Shown here in pieces: positions 42,160-53,345 of a stretch of 64,000 bases of DNA. A program made the translations under genes and the position numbers. Within the stretch, counting starts at the first letter, position 1, and the number at the start of each line of letters is the position of its first letter. The notes under the pieces were generated by a model that was not told the origin of the DNA, ran no database searches, and was given only the letters and a program-made list of their open reading frames with translations. Source of the DNA: Macrocystis pyrifera (Eukaryota > Sar > Phaeophyceae > Laminariales > Laminariaceae); NCBI GenBank assembly GCA_031763025.1, contig JASSKH010000023.1, positions 5,917,501-5,981,500 on the forward strand, in the 5' to 3' direction.

Positions 42160-44540
42160 CTGGTCGCGTGTTCTAATCTAACTTATTCAACGCCGAGCTC
42201 TGCAGAGAGCTTTAAATATGTAGTACCCTGGGTACAATTTTAACAGCAGCACAGTAGAACGACAGCAGTAGTTCTTGATCGACATAAAGTTACGAAGAGG
42301 GGACTCTGAACGGCGGTGAGTCGTCCGTCGTGCGTGCGTGCACAGACAGTGGAGGACTTTGGCGTTAGGGCGAGGAGCGACTAACCGTCCTCGACCCAGG
42401 GAAGGGCCGACCAGAGGTTGGCATGTCGTGGCCTAGGACGGATAGGTGGCTGGAACTCATGTACGTCGCTCGTCCCTCTCAGACACCAATCGAGGGCGGA
42501 GGGAGGAGCATCGATCGTCACATCCACCTGGGTCGCCCCTGCCTGCGGTCGAGACCTACAATATAGCATTCTTTTGTTATCGCCTGAGAGACTATGGCCA
42601 GAGACTTGATTGACAACAAGCATTAATCCAAGGCATGGCATCGAGACTCTATCAATGGCACGATGCTGCTGCTGGACCCACGGTCGTCGGGTTTACATAC
42701 ATAAATGTGGTCGAAGCGTGGGTACATACATACGCGTTCAGAGAGACAGCAGTGTCGCTCGCGTATTCGCGTACGAGTACGAGACGAAGACAGTCAAGTC
42801 CATATCTAGAGTCGACTGGCTCGCGCGAGCCGCAAAGCAGGATCCAACCCACAGCCACAACGCCATCAGCCCAGTGCTACTATTAATACTAATACTGCTT
42901 GCTGTGGATATAGCTATCTATAGCCCGCCGTGCTCCCGTCAGGAGAGAAGAGCTCGCGCCGGGGGGGGATGCCTGCGCCTGCCCACCTACTGATCACAAC
43001 GACACTGCTGTCGAAGGAGACGGACAAAAAACACGAAGACGCTCCAACCAAGATCAAGGACCCCAGAGGCCGACAAGCGGTCCACCCATGTTTCGACCAC
43101 AAATTAACGGACAGACGACATACCTATATCGGTTTGCTTCAACAGCAGTAGCTATCACCAGGTATATATATATATCGCCGACACTATATCCTCCGTGTGC
43201 GTGCGTCCATGTATGATGCCGACAGGACGACCAGGGGGGGTCGAGGATGCGTGTATGTTGCCCTGTGTGAACGAGCCACGACACGAGACAACATCTGTTG
43301 TGTGTATGTACCAGGTATCTCCGAAGAAAGAGGAGCTTCCGACTCCTACCACATACATATATACGAGTAGAACGAAGAACGAATGCAGCCCGGATGAGAG
43401 CAGTGCGTTTCCAGCCCACTCGACCAAGCAAGCAATTGACGAACAACACACCAAGGACGAGTCGAGCGTATCCATCCAACCAGCTGGACTCACCACAACA
43501 GTATCAACAGACGCAGGCGTGATGATCCCGTCTTGTTGTGTACTCCACGGATAGTGCAAGCAGGTGAGGATGGTGGCGGTGCTGGTGTTTTGAATTCGCG
43601 AACTCCCTGCCCCTCCTCCTCTGCTGATACCGAGCTGACTGTTTGGGGGTATGTTTTATCTATACTGCGGTGCGGGCCTAAACTAATGCTGTCTTTGTCG
43701 GGCCTCGGATCTGCCTCATGGGGTGATCATGAGTTTGTTTTGTTGTCAGGGACCCTGTCTGGTGTTCGCCGTGCTCGTGGAACCTCGCCAAGAAAAACTT
43801 CCGAATTGGGATCGTCTGATTGGCCCAATCCAACAGTCCTGCACGATTTTTTGGGGTCCCGAAACTGGCCAACCAAACAAACGAAAAAAAAGAGAAAAAA
43901 AAAACGAATCATATTTTCAAATTCTGCGGGGACTTCGCGCAATGCACACGGGACACACACTTGGTGTTTGCGGCTTGGGCGGGGCCAGGCTCTCGCGTGA
44001 GGGGGAGAGGCCTGGGGATACACAGTTCTTGCGCGGTGTTGTATCTTGCTGGGCCCTATAGAAGGAGATATCGTACCTCGTACCCATGCATGTGTGGCAA
44101 GTAAAAGAAAACGAGGCACCCGAAAATCTCGTAAAAAAACAGACAACAAGGCGTGTCACGAGTACGCCTGGTACCCTGGTATTTGCTTGACTTCATCTTT
44201 GTAAACCTGTAGCGATAGGAGTAGCTCTTGTACGAAGTCAATGGGAGTACTTACGAAGCCGTGCAGATACAGCAGCACAGCTGACAGCAGTATACACATG
44301 AAGAGAGCAATACGCCATACAGCCTGACGTATGCCATATGGCGATGGGGAAAAAACGAAAAACATGTACGTATTCGTAGGGTACAAACACGAAGAAATTT
44401 GAAATTTGCGAGCGGTTTTATACACGTTCAGCGTTTATTGATAGTATGAAGCACCCCATATATGAGAAATCCCACTATTAATACTTCTTGGGCAGGAAGT
44501 ATCCCGGTTTCTTATCATTATGTGACGGTTGATATACCTT
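42160..44540. other. Unassigned non-coding stretch
   Basis: No recognisable gene or named element. It holds single TATTAATA (42889) and TACCAGGTA (43309) words. Confidence 0.35.
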
Positions 44541-44546
44541 TTGCTA

Positions 44547-44636
44547 TTACGGGGGTCCATAGTTAATAGGACCCATGGTGTACATAAAAACCTATATATT
44601 TACCTATTTTTACTAACAATATCTGGTCCCCCGTAA
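44547..44636 (+). mobile_element. Family A MITE, copy A16, right arm shortened
   Basis: Perfect left arm. The right arm jumps from CAATATCTGG directly to TCCCCCGTAA, a ~15-bp internal deletion. TA flanks. Confidence 0.85.
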
Positions 44637-44841
44637 TAGCGAGCGTACGAGACTATTATACATGGTACACGCCAGCCAGCAGATAGATCCAGCATAAAAA
44701 AAAAACGCAAGAAGAAAGACCCCCCACAGACACACTCAGGGGGGATCGTGTGGGGATGCCTGTTTTTTTTGTGTGCTTCCTGTGACTCGTGTACAGACAG
44801 CACTGCTACTACTGCTATATATATATTCATTCGTGGCCAGG

Positions 44842-44892
44842 TTGTGCTGGATGTCGCACGGGTAGCAAGAACGGTTTATGTGAAGAAAACAA
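44842..44892 (-). repeat. Family D repeat, 5' fragment
   Basis: GTGCTGGATGTCGCACGGGT and AAGAACGGTTTATGTGAAG. Confidence 0.5.
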
Positions 44893-44942
44893 CAACATTG
44901 TACAACAAACTGCTATTAGTAAACAATAATACCACACCTCTG

Positions 44943-45031
44943 GTATCCATTCTGACCCAATATATAAGGATCATTTGGTCTGAATATTTATGTGTGAACT
45001 GCTGTGCCTATATTTCGAGTCAGACTGATAT
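44943..45031. mobile_element. Family G MITE, copy 3
   Basis: TATCCATTCTGACCCAATAT and ATATTTCGAGTCAGACTGAT arms, about 88 bp. Confidence 0.55.
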
Positions 45032-45377
45032 GTTGTACGAGGGTACTTGGAATCAGAGTTGAGCAATATTTTTTCCTCATGCCGTAAAAAAAAAGATGAC
45101 CAAGGGTTGACGAATAAAACCCCTGCAGGTTCAACGCATACTATATATACAAAGAAAGTCAGAACCACCTGCAAAAAAAAATGACAGGGAGGCAGGCAGA
45201 GGCAGAGTGACCACAGCAGTCTGGGACACAGGCAAGAAAACAACCAGCCAAATAACGAACTGACGACTTTTGGCCAGGAACGGCGCCCACCTGTGCAGCA
45301 GCAGTAGTACTCGTACCCTGGTGGGCAGTTTTTTTTATTTTCATCTTCCTGTGCATGTTGACAGGATAATATCTGGT

Positions 45378-45420
45378 GCGTGTGTGTTCTTCACATTAGA
45401 AAAAACCGTTCTGGTACCAA
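45378..45420 (+). repeat. Family D repeat, 5' fragment
   Basis: GTGTGTTCTTCACATTAGAA and ACCGTTCT. Confidence 0.5.
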
Positions 45421-45598
45421 GTTATTATCGCTGTGCTGTGCGGTTGTATTAATACAAAAAACAGCAGTGTTGTATTTATTTCATATTTTTATGCAAGTAG
45501 CAACATAAAATTCACCGGCACCTTTTGGTTGCAGCAGCACATCACAGCAGCGACTGCACTAATCTCTGATCATCGTCCACGGTCGAGAATAAAAGCAG

Positions 45599-45599
45599 T

Positions 45600-45632
<33 letters not shown>
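45599..45632 (+). repeat. CAG/AGC trinucleotide repeat
   Basis: About ten AGC units. Confidence 0.9.
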
Positions 45633-45633
<1 letters not shown>

Positions 45634-45654
45634 ACGACGAGCGCGTCGTCAACG

Positions 45655-45965
45655 GTAACCGGAAATATCGCATAAATCGGACATTACTACAATAATATCG
45701 ACTCGGACAGATCGCGACAACAATCGGAAAACATTATAGGGAAATATTTATATGTTGTATAAATAATAATGGTCGGAAATATCGATTCGGGAAGGTCACG
45801 CTATTAATAATCGCAAACATCGATTCTGCAAGATCGCGCGCCAGCCAGAAACACCGATCCGGAAAGTCCGCGTCAATGGGAAACAAACATCGATTCGAAA
45901 AACAAAGGTCAATCAGAAAGAAGATCGTTTCGGAAAAATCGCGCCAACCGGAAAGAAACCGATTG
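45655..45965 (+). repeat. Degenerate ~35-45 bp repeats with ATCGATTCGG core
   Basis: Recurring GGAAATATCG, CATCGATTC, GGAAAGATCGCGCCAAC-like blocks in irregular order. Confidence 0.6.
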
Positions 45966-46360
45966 GGACTTGTTCAAGCGCACTCTTTATATTTCCTTTC
46001 TCCTCATACTAAACCTATACCTGGTGCATACAGAGTATATACAACATCGTACTACTCATACAGGTCAAAACTACGAGTGTTGCTGTTGGTCCTATATGGG
46101 GCGTGTGGCTGTGTGCTGCCTTCCCCCCCCACCCACCCACAAACAAGCACCCGCGCCCGGGCCAAAAAAAAAATCAAGCGCACAAAAAAAAAAAACGCCT
46201 GGAAAAACGGAAACGGCAAAACAGAGGACCACTTCCCCCCCGCATCCCTCTCCCGCCGACACCGCCTGTCGAGCGAAGCAATTACAGTGTTGTCCGTACT
46301 GAAAGAACGAGACAAATCGCGCCACAACAGATAACACCACAGGAGAGTCCCCCCCCCCCC

Positions 46361-46531
46361 CCCGGCCAACACCTCACGGCGTTTCGCGCTTGGTGCAAGC
46401 AATGATTGCCTGGTCGTGGTCGGTGAAACCCCGACGTGCTCCGTCCCGGCATCGTAGAGATGCGAGGGTCAAGACGGTCATACGAACACGGCCATGTACG
46501 ACACGAGTACACCCCCCCCCCCCCCCCCCCC
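46361..46531 (+). mobile_element. Family E repeat, 3' fragment with poly(C) tail
   Basis: From GGCCAACACCTCACGGCG to CGAGTACA followed by 19 C. A separate C15 tract borders its 5' side. Confidence 0.75.
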
Positions 46532-46539
46532 GCCCCTGC

Positions 46540-48050
46540 CATTTCTCTCTTGTTCTCGCGCAAAAATCAACGTTCCGCACTGCATAAAAAAAAACATGCA
46601 CGACAACAAGCCAAAAAAAAAACAAACAAATGGCGCGTGGAGTTGATGCCGAATGTACATATGACGCACTGGCAAGTGAATATAACACACAGCAGTTATA
46701 CTCTTGCACGTTAGTATCAAACGGTGACTATCTTCCCGGTCAGAGTGGTGCGTCGCGTGGGCCGCTAAATTTGGCCAGCCGCATCTTGCATAAATATATC
46801 TTATCGGGAAGAATTAACGAGAGTTCGTCCCTGGGAGGGGAGGTCTTGCCCCGAGCGGCTATGGATACTCATCTTCGGCGAAATCAGCAGATTACGCGTA
46901 CAACCACAAAGAGACCACCGAAACATCAACATCAGCAGGAAAAGTACTACTGCTGTAGTATCGCTAAATATCTCTCGCGTTACATTTATGTCTTGGCCTT
47001 TCTCTCTCCGTTTTATTTGTCCCCTACTGTCTTGTCTTTTTCTCTGGCCTTTTCTTTTGTCTGCCTGTTTATCCCCGTCTCTCTTTCAAGTCCGTCCGTC
47101 GCTCTCTCCCCTCGTCGCCTTTCTAGTATCGGCTGCAGGAGAAATATGACCCTACATACTATTGATACTACTGCACACGAACTGCGTCAAAACCTACATC
47201 TGACCTATTTGCTGCACCGCGACAGACCCACAGCTGACCCATTGCAGTACTGCGACAAACCTATTGACGTAATTCAACAAGCCTACTGAAGAGTACTCCG
47301 ACACACCTGCAGAACAGCAGTACCGCGGCAGACCTACTAACGATCGGCAAAAGAAACTATAATGAACAGTAGTATTGTACTGAAACAAACACGCTCAACA
47401 AGAGCACCACGACAAACCCACTGCGGGCCTGCCCGCCCAACGGCAAGGATCGATCAGGGGCGTCTCGTCACGAAAACAAAAGTGCAGGGTCACGCCTTTG
47501 TAGACTTAAAAATTAATAAACAAGTGATGGCCGTTGGGGGCAGGAGGCCCCGGGTTATCTTCCAAAACACAAGCCACCGATATAAAAAAAAAACAGCAGC
47601 AGCAGCAGCAGCGAAGACGGCGGCTACCCGATCAAGCAGCCTTCCTTCCACTATGAACGTCCGAGTAGAACTAGATATACCAACCAACCAACCACAATCA
47701 ATCCATCAACCTTCTGTCATCAAAAAAAAAAAACACTCAAAACAACGCCAACAACGCAGAAAACAACGTGCACGTGTAGGACTGAAATCAACAACCCTCA
47801 CACCAAACGCACGCAGGCAGGCAGGGTCGCCAGTCAGAGAGATCGTCAGCGCAGGTACTCGTACCCGAAAGGGTAACATCCGCAGCCTCACAGGCTGCCT
47901 ACCCACGCCAAACCCATCCCGCACACACACACGAGGCCTCCATCAGGGGGGGGCAGTCAACAATCGTCCCCCCCTATAGGCCACGACCTTCCGTACAGGC
48001 CACCACGCCCTACCCTAAAGGCCAAGCTTCTGAAAGCAGAAACAAAGCCA
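46540..48050. other. Unassigned stretch
   Basis: A 219-codon frame (46630-47289) shows no family features or splice support. A CAG run lies at 47593-47613. Confidence 0.3.
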
Positions 48051-48057
48051 ACAACAG

Positions 48058-48635
48058 GCGTCGCGGGCTGCTGCTCATACTGGCTTAATTCACCCGAGCG
48101 ACCTGAAACCCACGACCGACCATACCCAACAGCCCGCGGGCTGCTGCTCATACTGGCTTAATTCACCCGAGCGACCTGAAACCCACGACCGACCATACCC
48201 AACAGCCCGCGGGCTGCTGCTCATACTGGCTTAATTCACCCGAGCGACCTGAAACCCACGACCGACCATACCCAACAGCCCGCGGGCTGCCGTTCATACT
48301 GGCTTAATCCACCCGAGCGACCTGAAACCCACGACTGGCAAAGCCAACAGTCCGCGGGCTGCCGTTCTTATTGGCTGAATTCACCCGAGCGACCAGAAAC
48401 CCACGACCGACCAAAGCCAACAGCCCGCGGGCTGCCGCTCTTCATGGCTCAAGTCACCCGAGAGACCAGAAACCCACGACCGACCAAAGCCAACAGCCCG
48501 CGGGCTGCCGCTCTTATTGGCTCCATTTACCCGAGCGACCACCACCGCGCGACCAAAGCCAACAGCCCGTGGGACTGCAATTTTTGTTGGTTAATTCAAC
48601 CGAGAGACCCGAAAACCACCGCCGACCGATCACTC
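48058..48635 (+). repeat. 73-bp tandem array, about eight units
   Basis: Units start near 48058, 48131, 48204, 48277, 48349, 48422, 48494 and 48564. Each carries AGCCCGCGGGCTG and CACCCGAGCGACC. The first four are almost identical and later ones diverge. The unit length is not a multiple of three, so it is not a protein repeat. Confidence 0.85.
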
Positions 48636-48794
48636 CCAAGCTAGACCACAAAAGCACTCACAAAAAAAAAATCACAAGTTAAGAGGGGACGGGGTTTGCA
48701 TCAACCTCGCGTACACCGACTCTCTTCGATCTCCCTTAGGAGCTGAGGCCATCTGTTGATGCATCAGGAGGGCGGGGAGGGGGGGGAGCGGAGC

Positions 48795-48845
48795 GGGGGA
48801 GTCGGGGGGGGGGGGGGGGTGGTGTACTCAATATCATGCATAGCC
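48795..48845 (-). repeat. Family E repeat, 3' terminal fragment
   Basis: G tract followed by GGTGTACTCAATATCATGCA. Confidence 0.6.
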
Positions 48846-49081
48846 GCGGGCGGTGGGGGCAGAGCGGGGAGGAGGGAGGGGGGGGCAGAAGGGAGGAGAG
48901 GCTGGGAAAGGGTGGTGGCGAAGAAGCTTGCGGCACTTTTGCGTATTCCACCACCGCAGAAGCAACAACGTCGTGCACGCCTTCGGAGCTCTGCCGCACT
49001 GCGCGGCGGCCAGTCGCGACTCTGAAAAACTAATCCAACAGACAATAACACGGTTTGGACTCCAGCATGGCAATGATACTA

Positions 49082-49186
49082 TTACGGGGGTCCATAGTTA
49101 ACGGGACCAAATATTGTTAGTAAAAATAGGTAAATATATAGGTTTTTATGTATACCATAGGTCCTGTTAACTATGGACCCCCGTAA
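49082..49186 (-). mobile_element. Family A MITE, copy A17
   Basis: Near-perfect palindrome, TTACGGGGGTCCATAGTTAA to its complement, TA flanks. Confidence 0.9.
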
Positions 49187-49604
49187 TAGTGAGGGGCGAG
49201 CTCTCGACATCCCAGGGATGCGGGAAACAAAAAAAAAAAAACAAAAAAAACTGCCGACGCCGACGACGAAGAACGAACAAACGGGGGCGCGAGCGGGGTC
49301 CTTGTGTGACCATGGTCGGTCAAATAATTCCTTAAAACTGATACTGATAGTGGTGACGGTGTTGTTGGTGGTGGTGGTGGGGGGGGGGGGGGGGGGGGGG
49401 GGGGGCAAGGGCGACCGCGGTGTACGCGTTTCGGAGCGTCCTCGGTTTTCTCGGAACACCCCACTACATGTTTTCTCTCCACCATCAGAGACACCGCGTC
49501 TCTACCCGCACATGAAATGCCGTGGAATCGGCGGCCCACCCACAACCGACACAACAAAAGGCCGGCTGCCCCTACAAGGCGGAGCTCACGCCGAAAGCAG
49601 CCCC

Positions 49605-49660
49605 CTCTATGGTCATACGACCACGGCAACGGATGATATCGAGTACCCCGCCCCGTCCTC
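49605..49660 (+). repeat. Family E repeat, 3' terminal fragment
   Basis: CTATGGTCATACGACCACGG and ATCGAGTACCCC. Confidence 0.55.
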
Positions 49661-49750
49661 CCTGTCCTCGCAACTCTCCCTATCCCCGCCGTGACCTTTC
49701 CCGGAACGCGACCGCGCCTACTAACAATCCATCGCTACCGCTACCTACTA

Positions 49751-49858
49751 TTACGGAGGGCCATAGTTAATAGGACCTACGGTACACACAAAAAAAACCT
49801 ATATATTTAACTATTTTTATTAACAATATTTGGTCCTATTTACAATGGTCCCCCGTGA
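49751..49858 (+). mobile_element. Family A MITE, copy A18
   Basis: Slightly decayed arms, 8-A central run, TA flank on the left. Confidence 0.8.
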
Positions 49859-50243
49859 TTACAGTGTATCTCAATTTACTCACATGAGGAGACGAGGCCC
49901 ATGCCTCACCCCGAAAATTTTGATGTTGAAAAAAGTGTACGCGTAACCCGATCAACAAGGCCTCTTCGTTTGCCTTGGAAGGCAGGCACACACCAGCCAT
50001 TTAAACAAAAACAAAAAATACAAAAGAATACGACCAACGCAAAGCATGGGACCGCAAATTTATGGGGCGGTTACTCAGCTAATAAGCCCCCAGCCAGTCA
50101 GAAATTCTAGGATGGGCCAGAAAAGACCCTCTGTAAGTATGCAACATAATCACTAGTCCATAAGTCAGCGCTGACTTATGGAGAAGTTATGGTGGTGCAT
50201 ATCTAACAAGGACACAATCCGAGGTCGACTGGCTGTTAACTCG

Positions 50244-50516
50244 TTTAGTACAGCAGTCCCGTTTTGGGGACAAACTATTACGGGGGACCACAGTAAATAG
50301 GACCTAAGGTGTACACAAAAACCTACAAATTTCCCTATTTTGGCTTACAAAATTTGGTGAAAACCTACAAATTTCCCTATTTTGGCTTACAAAATTTGGT
50401 GAAAACCTACAAATTTCCCTATTTTGGCTTACAAAATTTGGTGCTATTTTACTATGGTCCCCCGTAATACTTAGAATTTGAGTGGTCTGTCCCCAAAATG
50501 GGAGTGCAGTCCTAAA
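50244..50516. mobile_element. Family B MITE, copy B4, split by family A
   Basis: CAGCAGTCCCGTTTTGGGGA and CCCCAAAATGGGAGTGCAGT arms separated by MITE copy A19. Confidence 0.75.
50278..50467 (+). mobile_element. Family A MITE, copy A19, with internal triplication
   Basis: Arms normal, but a 42-bp internal segment (AAAACCTACAAATTTCCC...) is present three times in tandem (50317-50442), identical in sequence. Confidence 0.9.
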
Positions 50517-50667
50517 AGGGGTAGGTTGTTAAGTGCTGGACCTCAGATGTAGCCCGAGGGGCTACAACCCTTTTTAGTCAACCCTGCCGTGTTGCGATGG
50601 CCTCCAGCTCTTGCGATGGAGGAGGCTCTCGTTGTGCACACGGAATATTGGTGCCTCCGCTTTGCCT

Positions 50668-51332
50668 TTACAAAATCCCCGTCGTTACCACGATATCTAT
50701 AAAATCTTCAACACTCCTATCTACCGTACGAATAGGGCTGCCTTCTTCTCTCGCCTCAAATTCGTACTCCGTGCCGACTGGCGGGACGTGGTCGATGCAC
50801 GAGTTAACGTTGCCCAGGATATCCAGCATACGCGACTGGAGCAAGTCCACGGCCGTCTTCTGCAGCCGCCGCCGGGCTAGAACTGCCAAGTGCGAGTTAG
50901 CGCAAAAGGGGAAAGGGGGGGGGGCGGGGGCGGCGCACGTTTCGAGAAACAAAACAAAAGCAAGCCGTTTTGGATGGACATGTGTTTGCTGTTTACTTGC
51001 GAAATATTAATGTTCACACACAGGGACAGCGTGATTCAGCGCACGCGAAGAGGGTACGGCTAGCACCGCTATACTTACCTCCCTCTCTCCCTCCCTCCCT
51101 CTTTCCTTCCCTCGCTCGCTTTCACTCTCTCTCTACTCCTAGATCGGTAATTATGTCTGTATCATTCCGCCGTCCCCTCTCTCCACTGCTCTCTCTCTCT
51201 CTCTCTCTCCCTCTTACCAGACGTTTCGTCGTCTTCCGTGGGGTGCGGAGAAGTATTCACCAGCACGGGGATGACCCAGTGCTCCCACACCACCTTTTCC
51301 TCCTTCAGGAACAGCCCGAACGACTTCTTCAC
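50668..51332 (-). CDS. HORMA-domain protein, ATG101-like, two 3' exons
   Basis: Exon A (51218-51332) follows acceptor CCTTCTAG and ends at donor GTAAGAG. It encodes VKKSFGLFLKEEKVVWEHWV and IPVLVNTSPHP. The 335-bp intron has a good branch site (GCTAACTCGC) and acceptor TTGGCAG. Exon B (50668-50882), joined in phase 1, encodes LARRRLQKTAVDLLQSRMLD, ILGNVNSCIDHVPPVGTEYE and about 40 more residues to a TAA, though GTAAAG there could be another donor. The WExW strand followed by a helix ending VN...DHVPP matches the second half of autophagy protein ATG101, which pairs with ATG13 in the ULK/ATG1 complex. REV7/MAD2L2 (DHNPPG) is the main alternative. N-terminal exons upstream of 51332 are not found. 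Confidence 0.5.
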
Positions 51333-51451
51333 CTAGAAGGCCGACCGCCGAGTCGCCAGAACAAGCCGGAGCAAACAAAAACAAAGAAGCATACATGTTA
51401 AAAAAAAAACGCGGTACAACAGTCCGACTCCCACCGACCGCTTCAACCTCC

Positions 51452-51585
51452 CGGCATCGTAGGGATGCGAGGTATAGTCATACGACTACGGCCATGCATG
51501 AGATCAAGAGCATCTCTCCTATCGAGTACACCCCTCTATGGTGATACAGTACGACTACGGCCATGCATGTTATCGAGTACACCCC

Positions 51586-51640
<55 letters not shown>
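51452..51640 (+). mobile_element. Family E repeat, 3' end with duplicated terminus and long poly(C)
   Basis: The terminal CGGCCATGCATG...CGAGTACACCCC segment is present twice, then about 57 bases of nearly pure C. Confidence 0.75.
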
Positions 51641-51641
<1 letters not shown>

Positions 51642-51837
51642 ATTTCCCAAATCGTCGCCGTCGTCGCTTGTCACCGCTCCCCGCTCCGAACACCGCCCGC
51701 GTAATATGCAACATCGATAACACTACCATGTACATTGCTGCGACGGTGCATGCTTCTATCTGCATACGTGCCTTATCTACCTGTGTGTCAGCCTGCCTAT
51801 CTATCTCATCTTCTTATTACCAAGGCTATCCGCGCGT

Positions 51838-51985
51838 TGGGTCAGCCAGACCTTGCGGATCGGGTCGGGTCAGGTCGGGTCAGGGTGGTGACCAGACCCG
51901 TGAGAGCTTCAGAACCTCCTGACCCGAGCCGACTCGTGATATTTCTAAAACATCAGGCCGGCTCGACCCGCGAGTCGGGTCATCA
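51838..51985. repeat. GGGTC/GACCC degenerate repeats
   Basis: CGGGTCGGGTCAGGTCGGGT, then the complementary GACCCGAGCC and GACCCGCGAGTCGGGTC, so the region can fold. Confidence 0.7.
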
Positions 51986-52009
51986 CAAGTGAAGAGCCCT
52001 GTTTATTAC

Positions 52010-52093
52010 TACCAATCTGGGGGGGAAATATAAGGAACGCTGTGTCTTGATATTATTGTACAAACGAACCTTATATTTACGGCCAGAGTGGTA
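52010..52093. mobile_element. Family G MITE, copy 4
   Basis: TACCAATCTGG ... CCAGAGTGGTA with ATATAAGG / CCTTATAT arms. Confidence 0.7.
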
Positions 52094-52478
52094 GATGTCT
52101 GCCTATTAGTTTGTTCATTCGCCTGTCTGTCTCTCTGTTTCTCTGTCTGGTTTGTGTGAAGGTGTTACCTTCTGAGTTATAGGGGTAAAAGATCGATCGA
52201 TTACCCAGCCCAGGGTAATCCTTATAACACTCTCCCCCCCCCTCTGAACGGCGGGGCCTTTGGGGTGTCGGTCGATGCCCATTGTAGATGTACATATATA
52301 CGCGACACCACTCCTTAATAATCTGTTATTCTGGGCCGGACTCGAATATCGCGTATGCATGGCAGGATGTGTCCTACTCCGATATCGGTAAAAAAAATGG
52401 TCACATTCTTATCTTCGTCCAAAAATTCCAGCCTGAAAATCTCAACTTCCGATTTCTTGAATGCTGTCGCGTACTCTG

Positions 52479-52561
52479 TACCACGTTGGGCGGGAATATA
52501 AGGACCGTTGGTTCTTCCTATTCATGTACATGCGATCCTTATATTTCGGTTCAGAGCGGTA
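52479..52561. mobile_element. Family G MITE, copy 5
   Basis: TACCACGTTGGGCGGGAATA ... GGTTCAGAGCGGTA with AATATAAGGA / TCCTTATATT arms. Confidence 0.7.
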
Positions 52562-52933
52562 TATAATTCTATAAAAAAAACGTCTCCGTTGCCATTCTCG
52601 GTTGTACGAAAAAAAAAATCGGTTTGTTGGTCTCACTCTTCGCATGAAGAAGCTGGTTGCGATCCAGCCCTTGGACAGGTCCGGCCCGGCGGGGCGAAGG
52701 CTTCGCCAAAAGCCTTCCAACGCCCCGTCCACCTGCATGCGTGATTGACAACACCAGCACGAGCAACATGTCTATCAGCGACCACAGCCATGACAACAAA
52801 GGAATCAACAGAAACACAATAGCAACAATATCGGCCATCAACAACATCAACTAACATCACCAACACACCACCCCCGCAACAGCTATTAATATACCACCCA
52901 CACCATCACCACCCCCATCACCCCCATCCCCCC

Positions 52934-52935
52934 AT

Positions 52936-52986
<51 letters not shown>

Positions 52987-52991
52987 CATCA
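52934..52991 (+). repeat. CAG trinucleotide repeat
   Basis: About 15 CAG units followed by CAA units. Confidence 0.9.
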
Positions 52992-53240
52992 TCAACACGA
53001 ACGACACCAGATCCTTCAAGAACAGCAACAACATTCCGTTCGATATTTGCCGTTAAAAATTGGCGGTGTTCTTCTTGTGTTTGATAAATCGATGTTTAGT
53101 TTTTGAGCGAGATGCTAAGAAACGGGTGCCCTGATGGCATCGATGGCAGTATCGTTGCCCAAGCTAGCCTACGCCCCCATAACGCGGTTGCTCCACCCCT
53201 CCTTCGTACAGACTGCCATGAGTCGCCTGGTGGCCTACTA

Positions 53241-53337
53241 TCCCCCCCCCTCTGTCCCGGCATTGAAGGGATGCGAGGGTCTATGGTCGTACGACTACGG
53301 CCATGCATGATAATGGGTACCCCCCCCCCCCCCCCCC
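53241..53337 (+). repeat. Family E repeat, 3' fragment
   Basis: CCCGGCATTGAAGGGATGCG to GGGTACC plus 18 C, immediately before a full E copy. Confidence 0.75.
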
Positions 53338-53345
53338 AGCCAATG

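Noticed and set aside
42381-42641. 86-codon minus-strand frame with fairly natural composition
   Set aside because: No recognisable motif and no convincing splice pair or start context. Left unannotated.
44156-44425. Minus-strand frame with a hydrophobic segment and an internal GTAAGT
   Set aside because: Membrane-like, but much of it is built from recurring CAGCAG/CTGCTG words. No acceptor or homology.
46630-47289. 219-codon frame
   Set aside because: Composition shifts along its length and no domain is seen. Probably chance in low-stop sequence.
48058-48635. CRISPR array
   Set aside because: Units are contiguous with no unique spacers, and the genome is eukaryotic.
48371-48682. Frame translating the 73-bp array
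   Set aside because: A unit length not divisible by three means the repeats are read in different frames, so it is not a protein repeat.
53110-53240. Short plus-strand frame with protein-like stretch before the E fragment
   Set aside because: About 45 codons, no splice evidence, no recognised family.
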